NCBI GenBank assembly: GCA_030609965.1
Contig: JAUWSQ010000008.1
Coordinates: 1 to 60,016 of the forward strand
Direction: 5' to 3'
From: Candidatus Fermentibacterota bacterium
Lineage (GTDB): Bacteria; Fermentibacterota; Fermentibacteria; Fermentibacterales; JCC-6
Length of the DNA: 60,016 bases
The translations under genes were made by a program, and so were the position numbers. Under the pieces are notes generated by a model, which was given only the letters and a program-made list of their open reading frames with translations, was not told the origin of the DNA and did not search any database. Position 1 is the first letter of the stretch. Every line of letters begins with the position of its first letter. This document shows, in pieces, positions 52,578 to 60,016 of this stretch.

Positions 52578-54011
52578 TTGAAAAAAAATGTAACAACAGC
52601 TTCGTTTCTACTGCCTCTCGGAGATTTTATTCTTATAGTAGGCGTATTCATCATGGGTTACTGGCTCCGTCATTTCGTGCTTTCAGACCTCCTGGAAAGC
52701 ATGTTCGGACTATCTAACGACTTCAGACTCGGACTCCCGAATTACATAGTATCCGGTTCCGTGATGGCGTGTATGGAACTGATGATGTTCAGAGCTTTCA
52801 GGGTCTACAGGCAGGAATTCTGCATTGCTTCTGTCGAGGAAATGTCCTCGATTCTTCGTGTATCCTTCATAGCTGTTATCATAACCTTCGCCTTTACCTT
52901 CGCATCCAGACAGCTGATGTTCTCCAGATTCGTTCTGATATTCGCATTCCCAACCACATCCATTGCGGTTTACATTTGGCATGGTCTATTCCATAAGTTC
53001 TTCAGATGGTTCTCCCTTAAATCCGGCCGCGGAATAAAAGTAGCCTTCTACGGACACGGAATTTATGCAAGGGAGCTCGAGGAGTACATGCAGAGCAATG
53101 TATCGATTCCTTACATGACTGCTGGTTTCATAACATCCGGCAGAACCGGGAACGCAGGTTCCGAAGATGTTCTCAGTTTCGAAACGGATTCACTCATGTT
53201 CGAATGGTTGCATGACAATGATATAGACAAACTGATAATAACTGAACCAGATCTTTCCAGAGAGGATACTGCCGGTCTGCTTTACAACTGCGAACAGGAA
53301 AACATCTCCTACAAACTTCTCGCGGATATCTCCGAAATTGTTACACGCACTACAAGGGTGATTCACATGGGCGGAATAACGATGATAGAATCCGTCCCTC
53401 CTCCACTGAGTGGAAGCAGCATGATACTGAAGAGGATATTTGACATTGTGTTTACAATCCCCGTTGCGATAATCCTGTTACCGCTTGGTTTTCTTGTAGC
53501 CGCCGCCATAGTGATCGATTCAGGATTCCCGGTTTTTTACGTTCAGACAAGACTTGGCCGGGAACACAGGGAGTTCAGATTGATAAAATTCAGGTCCATG
53601 AAGGTGGGGGCTCACAGTGAAAAGAAAAACCTTCTACCCGAAGATAAGCATGAACTCCTCTCAAAACTCAAAAAGGATCCCCGCGTCACCAGTGTAGGCC
53701 GTTTCATCCGGAAATTCAGCCTGGATGAACTTCCCCAGCTTCTGAATGTGCTGGCCGGCAGTATGAGCCTTGTAGGTCCGCGACCTCATGTTCCAGAAGA
53801 GGTTAAAAGATATTCCATCAAACACTTCAAGAAACTTGAGGTCCTCCCCGGAATGACCGGCGTATGCCAGGTTTCAGGCAGAAATGATCTCAGCTACAGA
53901 GAAATGGTTAAACTGGATCTCTATTACGTTGATAATTGGTCAATATGGATGGATCTTTCCATACTGACAATGACCGTACCGGCAATTCTTCTGCGAAGAG
54001 GAGCCTACTGA
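52578..54011 (+). CDS. polyprenyl-phosphate hexose-1-phosphate transferase (WbaP/WcaJ-like)
   Basis: 477 residues, start TTG 52578. Four to five N-terminal membrane helices are followed by a Rossmann-like cytosolic region ([18 protein letters not shown]), then a re-entrant helix ([20 protein letters not shown]) and the catalytic PglC-like domain: [52 protein letters not shown] and [20 protein letters not shown]. It moves a sugar-1-phosphate from a nucleotide sugar to undecaprenyl phosphate, the first step of O-antigen or exopolysaccharide assembly. All catalytic motifs (DE, PRP) are intact. Confidence 0.92.
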   Translation: MKKNVTTASFLLPLGDFILIVGVFIMGYWLRHFVLSDLLESMFGLSNDFRLGLPNYIVSGSVMACMELMMFRAFRVYRQEFCIASVEEMSSILRVSFIAVIITFAFTFASRQLMFSRFVLIFAFPTTSIAVYIWHGLFHKFFRWFSLKSGRGIKVAFYGHGIYARELEEYMQSNVSIPYMTAGFITSGRTGNAGSEDVLSFETDSLMFEWLHDNDIDKLIITEPDLSREDTAGLLYNCEQENISYKLLADISEIVTRTTRVIHMGGITMIESVPPPLSGSSMILKRIFDIVFTIPVAIILLPLGFLVAAAIVIDSGFPVFYVQTRLGREHREFRLIKFRSMKVGAHSEKKNLLPEDKHELLSKLKKDPRVTSVGRFIRKFSLDELPQLLNVLAGSMSLVGPRPHVPEEVKRYSIKHFKKLEVLPGMTGVCQVSGRNDLSYREMVKLDLYYVDNWSIWMDLSILTMTVPAILLRRGAY

Positions 54012-54026
54012 TCTCCCTCTTTCTAA

Positions 54027-54042
54027 CCCGGACTCATCCGGG
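54027..54042. terminator. possible bidirectional hairpin between converging genes
   Basis: CCCGGA-CTCA-TCCGGG is a 6-bp G/C-rich stem exactly between the stops of the sugar transferase (54011) and the GT9 gene (54043). No U-run follows on either strand, so it is only a weak terminator candidate. Confidence 0.35.
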
Positions 54043-55173
54043 CTAAATACCGTGCACCATATCTGAAACAAGTGTTCTGACAGCTCCCGATACCATATCA
54101 GGACTGACAGAATCAAGGGATTTATTATCAGATGCCATCAATACCTCATTTTTCACATTCCATGGGTACCATTTGGGAAGTGACGGGTCAAATGGCAGGA
54201 ACATTCCCACTACCGGGATTCCGGAGGATGCAGCCAGATGGATCACCGACGTATCGGGGCTTACCAATATGGTCACTCCCCGGATGAGGGCTGCCAGGTG
54301 AAGAATGCTGGGTGTCACAGGTGAGATGAGAACACCTGGTTCGCTGCGATGTATGGCGCAGGCCGCTTCATAATCGGGGGGCGCATAGAGTAACAGGGGC
54401 TTCAGACCCATGTTCAGGATACAGCGACATACCCGGGCGAATCTGCCTGCCCCCCATCTACGATTCTCTCCTCCTGCGGATATGTTAACAGCCGCACAGT
54501 CTCCAGGCAGAACGGCTGACCGGTTCCAGAAGTCTTCTGCGAAACCGGTCTCTTCCTTCGAAAGGGATACTTCTCTGTTCAACCCTGTCGTTTCAAGTTT
54601 CCTGCCCAGCCCGGACAGCAATCCGGCAAAAGCATCCATAATATGTCCATCCTGCGGAGCTTTTACTCTTACATTGAAGGGCAGCCGGTTTTCCCGGTCG
54701 ATATGAAGCCTCCACCTTGCACCTGAAGAAAGTGCGTATATGAATGAAGTAGTGGAATCGTGCATATGCATATCAACCGCCGCGTCAGGATTGAAATTCC
54801 TGGCTTCAGCAAGGGATAAAATGAAACCTCCGGGATTCTTTCTGTATGTGATGACATCCAGTCCGGTTTCGTACTTGAGAATTATCCTGTTGGATTCCGA
54901 AGCCACTATTCCCATCCTGATACCGGGGTAAAGCTCTCTGAGCCTGCGAATAAGAGGCAGGGTCATTATCATATCCCCTATTCTATCCTGCCTTAATAAC
55001 AGTATTCGCTGAAGCCTGTCATCATCCGGCACCGATCCCGGTACTCCTTCAGAAGAAATCCCTGAGAAAAGGGCCTTATGAATGATTCTTCTTCCGAGTA
55101 TCTCAAGTTTCTTCAGAACTCCAGGCGTTTCAGAAATCAGAGAAACTCCCTTCAAAAAGTTTTTGATATCCAT
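54043..55173 (-). CDS. GT9 family heptosyltransferase-like glycosyltransferase (second copy)
   Basis: 376 residues. Two Rossmann halves of GT-B type: ILLLRQDRIGDMIMTLPLIR, LYPGIRMGIVASESNRIILK, then AAVNISAGGENRRWGAGRFA and TILVSPDTSVIHLAASSGIP followed by VVGMFLPFDPSLP. These are the WaaC/F/Q (ADP-heptose:LPS heptosyltransferase) signatures. It transfers heptose from ADP-heptose to inner-core LPS, matching the rfaE1/rfaE2 genes at 40546-42046. Its first 44 bp overlap the upstream paralogue. The two proteins align over their whole length, a tandem duplication. Confidence 0.88.
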   Translation of the reverse strand: MDIKNFLKGVSLISETPGVLKKLEILGRRIIHKALFSGISSEGVPGSVPDDDRLQRILLLRQDRIGDMIMTLPLIRRLRELYPGIRMGIVASESNRIILKYETGLDVITYRKNPGGFILSLAEARNFNPDAAVDMHMHDSTTSFIYALSSGARWRLHIDRENRLPFNVRVKAPQDGHIMDAFAGLLSGLGRKLETTGLNREVSLSKEETGFAEDFWNRSAVLPGDCAAVNISAGGENRRWGAGRFARVCRCILNMGLKPLLLYAPPDYEAACAIHRSEPGVLISPVTPSILHLAALIRGVTILVSPDTSVIHLAASSGIPVVGMFLPFDPSLPKWYPWNVKNEVLMASDNKSLDSVSPDMVSGAVRTLVSDMVHGI

Positions 55174-56215
55174 TTATCACATCCTGCACGGTTATATCCT
55201 CGACCCTTCCAGTCTGCGTTCTGATGAGTTCGTGTCTGACTCTCCATGGATGCCATAATGGAAGATGTTGTTCGTTTGGACAATACAATCCGATAACGGG
55301 AACTCCAAAGGCCGCGGCAATATGAACAAGGCCGGTATCGGGTGTTACAAATATTGCAAAATCCTTTATCAGGGCTGCTGCGTGAAGTATTGTCGGACAT
55401 TCAGGAGCAACAAGTGTGCCGGAATGTAATGAGGCTATCTCTATTACCTTTCTCCGCTGTGAAGGTGCAGATAGTAAAACAGGAGTCTGTCCACGGGAAA
55501 TCAGTTTCGCACACAGTTCTCCTGTTTTTTCATCGGTCCATCTGTGACGAGGATCCCTGGCTGATACATTTATACCTACAGAATTGTTCCTGAGCATGAG
55601 TCCGTTTTTCCGCCAGAAGGCATCGGCAGGTTCCGTTTCCTCTAAAGACAGTCTGGGTTCTCTATCGAGGTCTGAGTCATCGATTGTTCTTCCAAGTCCC
55701 TCCAGAAGAATTCTTGTCAGATCCGCATTATGATGTCTTCCTTCAGGCATGGGTACCCTTACGGAAAATGGCAGCCTGTTATCACTGTTGGATGCGGACA
55801 AGCGTAATGCTGCACCAGAAACTACTCCGTATATGAATGATGTGGTTGAATCGTAATGCATTCTGGTATCTACGATCACATCGGGTCTGAAACGCCTTGC
55901 AAGAAAAAGACTCCGGAGGTATACAGAAGGTCTGCTGTCGTAGAGAATCGCAGTAAAACCTTCTTCATACTTCAAAAGGGGCAGATTGCGCCTCGAAACA
56001 ACGATGCCTGTAGAAGCTTCGGGAAAAAGCTCTCGTACTTTCCGAAAGAAAGGAAGGCTGACCATCATGTCACCAATGGCATCCCACCTCATCAGCAGTA
56101 TTCGATTCAATTGTACGCCATCGGGTATCTTCGCGCGTACAGGATCCTGCTGAAATCGGGAAAGTATATGCTTCGAGAGCATTCTTCTTCCAGCATCTTC
56201 AAATCTTTTCAGCAT
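55130..56215 (-). CDS. GT9 family heptosyltransferase-like glycosyltransferase (first copy)
   Basis: 361 residues, paralogous to its downstream neighbour: ILLMRWDAIGDMMVSLPFFR, ASTGIVVSRRNLPLLKYEEG, SVGINVSARDPRHRWTDEKT and AIFVTPDTGLVHIAAAFGVP. The conserved Asp of the catalytic N-terminal GD and the D-T-G-x-x-H-I-A-A nucleotide loop are present. It is presumably the first of two successive heptosyltransferases of the inner core, or one may act on another sugar. Its ATG 56215 lies in a promoter-like region upstream of trxA, divergent. Confidence 0.88.
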   Translation of the reverse strand: MLKRFEDAGRRMLSKHILSRFQQDPVRAKIPDGVQLNRILLMRWDAIGDMMVSLPFFRKVRELFPEASTGIVVSRRNLPLLKYEEGFTAILYDSRPSVYLRSLFLARRFRPDVIVDTRMHYDSTTSFIYGVVSGAALRLSASNSDNRLPFSVRVPMPEGRHHNADLTRILLEGLGRTIDDSDLDREPRLSLEETEPADAFWRKNGLMLRNNSVGINVSARDPRHRWTDEKTGELCAKLISRGQTPVLLSAPSQRRKVIEIASLHSGTLVAPECPTILHAAALIKDFAIFVTPDTGLVHIAAAFGVPVIGLYCPNEQHLPLWHPWRVRHELIRTQTGRVEDITVQDVINGYQKLFEGSFSDF

Positions 56216-56476
56216 TTATGGACCCTTTTCTGCACAAACAATCCGTGCGATATACTGCACATTCCTGTATGATATTCTTTCTGAATATAACGGATGACAG
56301 GAGTGGTCAGAATTGCTGTGTCAGGATGCCGGTTTTGTTTAACAGGATATAACCACTCATATTTTTCTGCTCGCTTATATGTTGAAATATATTAATTTAC
56401 GGGTTACGCACATTCTGGCAACAAACATGCTTGTGAAAAATGTAACAATTCAAACCGGAACTGAAAGGAAGATATC

Positions 56477-56812
56477 ATGGCCGTAAAGCATATTAAAGGT
56501 AATGAAATTGAAGGAGCTGCTTCAGCAACAGAGAAATTATCACTCATCGATTTCAGCGCTGCATGGTGCGGACCCTGCAAAATGCTGACTCCCGTACTTG
56601 ATAAGGTCTCCGATGATCTTGATGATAAGGTTTCGTTCTATCACCTGGACGTTGATGAAAGCCCCGATGCCTCGTCGAAATTCGGTATCCGCGGAGTACC
56701 AACAATGATTGTATTCCACAAAGGTGAAGAAATCGATAGAATGGTTGGTTTCCGGGACAGGAACGCGCTGCAGACTCAACTGAAGAACCTTGCTGATTCA
56801 AAACTGGTATAG
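56477..56812 (+). CDS. trxA: thioredoxin
   Basis: 111 residues, a single thioredoxin domain: SLIDFSAAWCGPCKMLTPVL with the classical WCGPCK site, then FYHLDVDESPDASSKFGIRG and VPTMIVFHKGEEIDRMVGF with the cis-Pro. It reduces disulphides in the cytosol. AAAGGA is 8 nt before the ATG. It is followed by trxB after 5 bp and a PDO-type protein, so the three form a redox operon. A 261-bp A/T-rich gap upstream must contain the promoter; a TTGAAA/TATTAA-like pair near 56383 is uncertain. Confidence 0.95.
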   Translation: MAVKHIKGNEIEGAASATEKLSLIDFSAAWCGPCKMLTPVLDKVSDDLDDKVSFYHLDVDESPDASSKFGIRGVPTMIVFHKGEEIDRMVGFRDRNALQTQLKNLADSKLV

Positions 56813-56817
56813 ACATC

Positions 56818-57762
56818 ATGGATCTGAAAACCGGACTAGTAGGCTCCAGCTCCTCTATCAGCCGTGAACTTGATCTTGTAATTGCCGGAGGCGGCCCCGC
56901 TGCCCTTGCCGCAGCACTCTATGCAGCCAGGTACGATATTGACCATATCGTTCTTGAAAGCTATCAGCCTGGCGGGCAGGCGGCTCTTACAGCTGTTATC
57001 GAGAATTATCCCGGTATCAAGACGATTACCGGTGGGGACATTGTTGCCACCATGAAGGAGCAGGCTGAAAGCTGGGGAGCAGTTTTTGACATGTCTTCGT
57101 TAATATCAGCGGACCCGTTCGGGGATAGAATTCAGATAAAGGCTGATTCCTCTACATACATGACCCGTAATCTGATAATCGCTACCGGAGCCGCACCAGC
57201 CAAGCTTGGCGTCCCCGGAGAGGATAAGTTTTATGGAAGGGGCGTCAGTTACTGCGCGACCTGTGACGCGCCCTTTTTCAGGGATGCCCGTGTGCTTGTT
57301 GTGGGCGGGGGTGACAGCGCTGTCAAGGAAGCCCTTCACCTCTCCGAATTCGTCTCCGAGCTTGTGCTGATACACAGAAGAGACAAATTCCGGGCAGAAC
57401 CTTACCTTGCTCAGAAGCTTCTCTCATGCGGGAACTGCAGCGTTTTATGGAATACGACGCTGAAGGAGATAAAGGGAGACGAAGGTGTTGAGGGCGCTGT
57501 TCTGAACACTCCGGAAGGTGAACGGGAAATGAAGTTTGACGGGATATTCATGTACGTCGGGCGTAAGCCGGCGACAGAACCCTTCTCGAATCTTATAGAA
57601 CTGAACGATAACGGCACCGTCAGAACACACAACATTGTGCATACTTCAAGAGAGAACGTGTTCGCTGCCGGAGATGTAACTGATAACGATTTAAGGCAGA
57701 TAGTCACTGCAGTATCCGATGGTGCCAGAGCCGCTTCAGCAGTGTTTGATCTGCTGCAGTAA
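56818..57762 (+). CDS. trxB: thioredoxin reductase
   Basis: 314 residues, the low-molecular-weight flavin type: FAD loop VIAGGGPAALAAALYAARYD, QPGGQAALT, redox motif YCATCDAPFF (CxxC with CAT-C), NADPH loop VGGGDSAVKEALHL with HRRDKFRAEP, and C-terminal NVFAAGDVTDNDLRQIVTAV. It reduces the adjacent thioredoxin and probably the PDO protein with NADPH. HRRDxFRA supports NADPH rather than NADH or ferredoxin. Start ATG 56818 is 5 bp after trxA; its Shine-Dalgarno is poor, so coupling is likely. Confidence 0.95.
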   Translation: MDLKTGLVGSSSSISRELDLVIAGGGPAALAAALYAARYDIDHIVLESYQPGGQAALTAVIENYPGIKTITGGDIVATMKEQAESWGAVFDMSSLISADPFGDRIQIKADSSTYMTRNLIIATGAAPAKLGVPGEDKFYGRGVSYCATCDAPFFRDARVLVVGGGDSAVKEALHLSEFVSELVLIHRRDKFRAEPYLAQKLLSCGNCSVLWNTTLKEIKGDEGVEGAVLNTPEGEREMKFDGIFMYVGRKPATEPFSNLIELNDNGTVRTHNIVHTSRENVFAAGDVTDNDLRQIVTAVSDGARAASAVFDLLQ

Positions 57763-57777
57763 AGGAGACTCATAGAA

Positions 57778-58467
57778 ATGGCCATACTGTCGGACAGTGA
57801 CACTGCGGAAGTCACTAAAATATTCGGAGCTCTAGTGCGTGATGTGTACGTGAAGGTGTATACTCAGAAACTGGAATGCCCCACATGTACCGATACAGAA
57901 ACCATACTCAGAGAACTTGATGAATTATCGGAAAGGCTGAAGGTTTCCTTCCTGAACCTGCAGACCGATCGGGAAGATGCTGTTAAGGATGGTGTCGACA
58001 AAGCCCCGGCTATAATCGTATCCGACGGAACCCATTCAAGGGTGAAGTTCTATGGAACTCCTTCAGGATACGAATTCAGCTCCCTCCTGACTACCATAAT
58101 CGACACAGGAGGATCGGAGGAACCGCTTACAGAAGGCACGATTCAATTCCTGGGGGATCTGGATTCAGATCTTCATATGCAGGTATTCGTAACCCCCACC
58201 TGTCCCCATTGCCCCTCTGCGGCAGTTCTGGCATCCAGGATGGCACGCTACAGCAGCAGAGTTCGATCAGAGGTGATCGAGGCAAATGAATTCCCCGAGC
58301 TGTCAAGCAAGTTCAGAGTGCAGGGTGTTCCGCGGACTGTAGTAAACGGTATTTTCTTTACTGAGGGTTCGCTTCCCGAATCGATGATGACAGATGCGCT
58401 GAAAAAAGGCCTCGCAGATGACCCCTCAGAAGAGACAAATCTTATGGACTACCTTCAGAACAACTGA
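57778..58467 (+). CDS. protein disulfide oxidoreductase (PDO), tandem thioredoxin-fold
   Basis: 229 residues with two thioredoxin-fold units, each with a CxxC: Cys34-Pro-Thr-Cys37 and Cys142-Pro-His-Cys145. The second cis-Pro is in RVQGVPRTVVN. This is the glutaredoxin-like PDO family known mostly from thermophilic archaea and bacteria (also AhpF N-terminal-like), where it makes and breaks protein disulphides and can be reduced by TrxB. AAAGGAG is 8 nt before the ATG; 15 bp after trxB. In a mesophilic-looking genome it may serve peroxide defence or cytosolic disulphide exchange. Confidence 0.9.
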   Translation: MAILSDSDTAEVTKIFGALVRDVYVKVYTQKLECPTCTDTETILRELDELSERLKVSFLNLQTDREDAVKDGVDKAPAIIVSDGTHSRVKFYGTPSGYEFSSLLTTIIDTGGSEEPLTEGTIQFLGDLDSDLHMQVFVTPTCPHCPSAAVLASRMARYSSRVRSEVIEANEFPELSSKFRVQGVPRTVVNGIFFTEGSLPESMMTDALKKGLADDPSEETNLMDYLQNN

Positions 58468-58509
58468 GATTTATATTCCAGTTACATTTAATTCAAAAGG
58501 CAGGTCATC

Positions 58510-59280
58510 ATGAGTACTTTTCTGCTTGCTGCAATACTGTTTTCCGCCCCGGTAGAGTTTCCTATGGAATCCACGGGTGTGCTTGAAGCTTACAGCTTCT
58601 TCAACCAGAATATAGAACACTTCATTTACAGCAACATAGAAACCGATATAACGGTACTGCGGATAGGCCGCTTCTCATGGCGCCTTGGGCTTGCAATGGA
58701 AACCTACATGGGAGAAAGCTGGAACAGCCCCGAGATGAAGTTCAACATCTACGGCGGCCACTGGAATATCAAGACCCAGTTCGGATATCAGCTGGATCCT
58801 TTACTTTTAAGGATCTATACCGATCATGAGTGTTTCCACAATATAGACATGGCGGACACCCTTTCGGAGTACATGAACACCATCAAACTAGGAGTAGTCC
58901 TGGATGAACCCGCTCCGGGATACAGCGACGATCTGACTTTTCTCCCCGCCGGCCTGCCTGACGGTTGGCTCTCCATTGGATTTTACCGCCCCAGAAGTGA
59001 TACTTACCAGAAAGGGCACGATTTCAACTGGTCCATGCATGGAATGCTCGATTTTGAAGGTGTTGCGTGGCATTCGTTTTTGTCGGGGCTGCGGTACAGA
59101 TCAGATTTCTTCTTCAACAACGATGGCGCAGGCTCATCGAAACACAGAGGTGAGATATTCGTTGCTTACGATGCCCCCGCGGGAGCCTTCGAAGCGCACA
59201 TAACACACTACTTCAGCGACACGCAGCCCTTCCGGTCACTGGACGGAGAAACCTACTGGGGAATCAGATTCATCTGGTAA
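58510..59280 (+). CDS. exported beta-rich outer-membrane-like protein
   Basis: 256 residues. A short signal (MSTFLLAAILFSAPVEFPME) precedes strand-rich sequence with many aromatic residues at strand ends (RFSWRLGLAMETYMGESWNS, GGHWNIKTQFGYQLDPLLLR, GAFEAHITHYFSDTQPFRSL) and a terminal YWGIRFIW that ends in an aromatic, as outer-membrane barrels do. His-containing positions (HECFHNIDMADT, HDFNWSMHGMLDF, HSFLSGLRY, HITHYF) stand out. I do not recognise the family. It follows the redox operon by 42 bp and may be cotranscribed, without obvious functional link. Confidence 0.65.
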   Translation: MSTFLLAAILFSAPVEFPMESTGVLEAYSFFNQNIEHFIYSNIETDITVLRIGRFSWRLGLAMETYMGESWNSPEMKFNIYGGHWNIKTQFGYQLDPLLLRIYTDHECFHNIDMADTLSEYMNTIKLGVVLDEPAPGYSDDLTFLPAGLPDGWLSIGFYRPRSDTYQKGHDFNWSMHGMLDFEGVAWHSFLSGLRYRSDFFFNNDGAGSSKHRGEIFVAYDAPAGAFEAHITHYFSDTQPFRSLDGETYWGIRFIW

Positions 59281-59324
59281 GCCCCGATACGCCTTCATGA
59301 TTCATTAAATGAGAAGAGAAAGGC

Positions 59325-59864
59325 CTATCTATCGCTGAATTCGGGAAAAACCACTCCAATATCGAATCTGAGAAGACACGGTGTCAGATCCATCAGTGTC
59401 CCTATGCCCACCATCGGCCCCACAGACAGGGAATCGATGGTACACTGATCTCCCTGATAAGGGTCCGCCCAGCTCTCTCTGGAGTAGTGAGCCTCTACCC
59501 CGGCGCTGAGGAACATCTTTTGCAGGCTTTTTCGCACTCCAATGGAAAAAACGCACATATAGCCCGACCTGTCGATGGAGGTGCAGGTGGTATCAGGTGG
59601 AGTCACATAAGTCGGATAGTAACCACTGTAATAGCCGGATACTTCAATAGTCAGATCATCTGAGAACCCGGCTTCAACCATTGCCCCGACCATGAGTAGA
59701 GCATCCCCGGGGAACAACATTCGAGACAAACTTGTTTCGTAGTCCTCGCTCTCCGCATAGTTTCCTGAACCAGTAATCACCCACTTTATTGAAGGGCCGA
59801 ATTTGAAGGGTAGACCGGTTACATTGATAAGGACAACCAGTATCAACATGGCTGAAACCCTCAT
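59325..59864 (-). CDS. small outer-membrane barrel protein
   Basis: 179 residues. A signal peptide (MRVSAMLILVVLINVTGLPF) precedes beta-hairpin-like sequence (KFGPSIKWVITGSGNY, LTIEVSGYYSGYYPTYVTPP, FLSAGVEAHYSRESWADPYQ, LLRFDIGVVFPEF). GGAGG lies 7 nt upstream of the ATG. Size fits an eight-strand OmpX/OmpW-like barrel. A dicysteine pair (TCTS...YMCVF) may form a disulphide. The family is not recognised. It converges with 58510-59280, leaving 44 bp between stops with no clear hairpin. Confidence 0.7.
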   Translation of the reverse strand: MRVSAMLILVVLINVTGLPFKFGPSIKWVITGSGNYAESEDYETSLSRMLFPGDALLMVGAMVEAGFSDDLTIEVSGYYSGYYPTYVTPPDTTCTSIDRSGYMCVFSIGVRKSLQKMFLSAGVEAHYSRESWADPYQGDQCTIDSLSVGPMVGIGTLMDLTPCLLRFDIGVVFPEFSDR

Positions 59865-59892
59865 TTTCGCACCTCCGCAAGTAATCTAAATA

Positions 59893-60016
59893 CTACAGCA
59901 CAGTCGGTCCTATTACCATCGGGGGAACACTGAGCTGCCCTTTCCGCTCGGCAGTGCCGAGTTTTTCAATCCTTGAAAACAGGTCCAGAGGTTTCCAGTT
60001 CCACCTGAAGTCCGCA
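59893..60016 (-). CDS. 3' end of an unidentified gene, cut by the window edge
   Basis: The last 40 codons of a minus-strand frame are visible, ending KLGTAERKGQLSVPPMVIGPTVL before TAG at 59893-59895. It begins ADFRWNWKPLDLFSRIE at the edge. The stop is 28 bp upstream of the 59864 start, consistent with an operon on this strand. Too little is seen to name a family, and no alternative frame is open to the edge with protein-like sequence. Confidence 0.45.
   Translation of the reverse strand, partial: ADFRWNWKPLDLFSRIEKLGTAERKGQLSVPPMVIGPTVL

Noticed and set aside
1..60016. CRISPR arrays, tRNA or rRNA genes, integrases and transposases
   Set aside because: No regularly spaced repeats, cloverleaf-like intergenic sequence, or recombinase motifs were found in any gap or frame examined by eye.

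Overview
The window looks like a chromosome segment of a Gram-negative bacterium of the FCB type outside, or at the edge of, Bacteroidetes (a Candidatus Fermentibacteria / Latescibacteria-like lineage is my guess; a 16S or marker-gene placement is needed). The reasons are a PorU-PorV pair of the type IX secretion system (T9SS), secreted proteins ending in T9SS-type sorting domains, an LptD and a heptose-synthesis and heptosyltransferase set for LPS, many predicted outer-membrane barrels, and a DivIVA gene beside yggS. Most of the window is dense ordinary chromosome. No tRNA, rRNA or CRISPR array was found.

Layout. 1-5716 (minus): a yggS-divIVA-porU-porV string. 5912-8870 (plus): a Fur-family regulator with its own promoter and dyad operator, then a zinc/manganese-type ABC importer (znuACB-like). 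9065-12064: a small membrane protein, an outer-membrane barrel and a CASTOR/POLLUX-like ion channel. 12076-13796 (minus): an ABC-2 exporter. 14095-15669: an A+T-rich TPR plus HD-GYP protein with a clear promoter. 15711-17246: YifB/ComM. 17352-20271: a membrane glycosyltransferase pseudogene split by a segment carrying mazEF and a small exported protein. 20275-29934 (minus): two large cyclase-NTPase-TPR signalling proteins around a secreted C25/caspase-fold protease and a decayed gene; the upstream one has tandem cyclase domains laid out like animal soluble adenylyl cyclase and is broken by a frameshift.

30350-38360 (minus) is a housekeeping run: yraN, rnhB, rplS, trmD, rimM, khpA, rpsP, ffh, a lipoprotein, rpe, a PASTA protein, rsmB and a NifU-like protein. 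It is followed by a membrane pyrophosphatase and split heptose genes (rfaE2, rfaE1). 42077-54011 (plus): DUF3467, YbbR-like, rpoZ, a PpiC lipoprotein, an LpoA-like lipoprotein, a ROK kinase, lptD, HU, a GT2 and a polyprenyl-phosphate sugar transferase, i.e. envelope building. 54043-56215 (minus): two overlapping GT9 heptosyltransferase paralogues. 56477-58467: trxA-trxB-PDO thiol redox operon. The end holds two barrel-like proteins and a gene running off the edge.

The most unusual signals are: (1) several genes whose conserved N-termini have no ATG, GTG or TTG upstream, best seen in rsmB, where an ATT lies 6 nt after AGGAGG, and also in rnhB and the 20275-23070 cyclase; (2) three long imperfect palindromes (119-166 bp) each abutting the start region of a gene; (3) the sAC-like protein with its active-site residues divided between two cyclase domains; (4) the pseudogene disrupted by a toxin-antitoxin segment.
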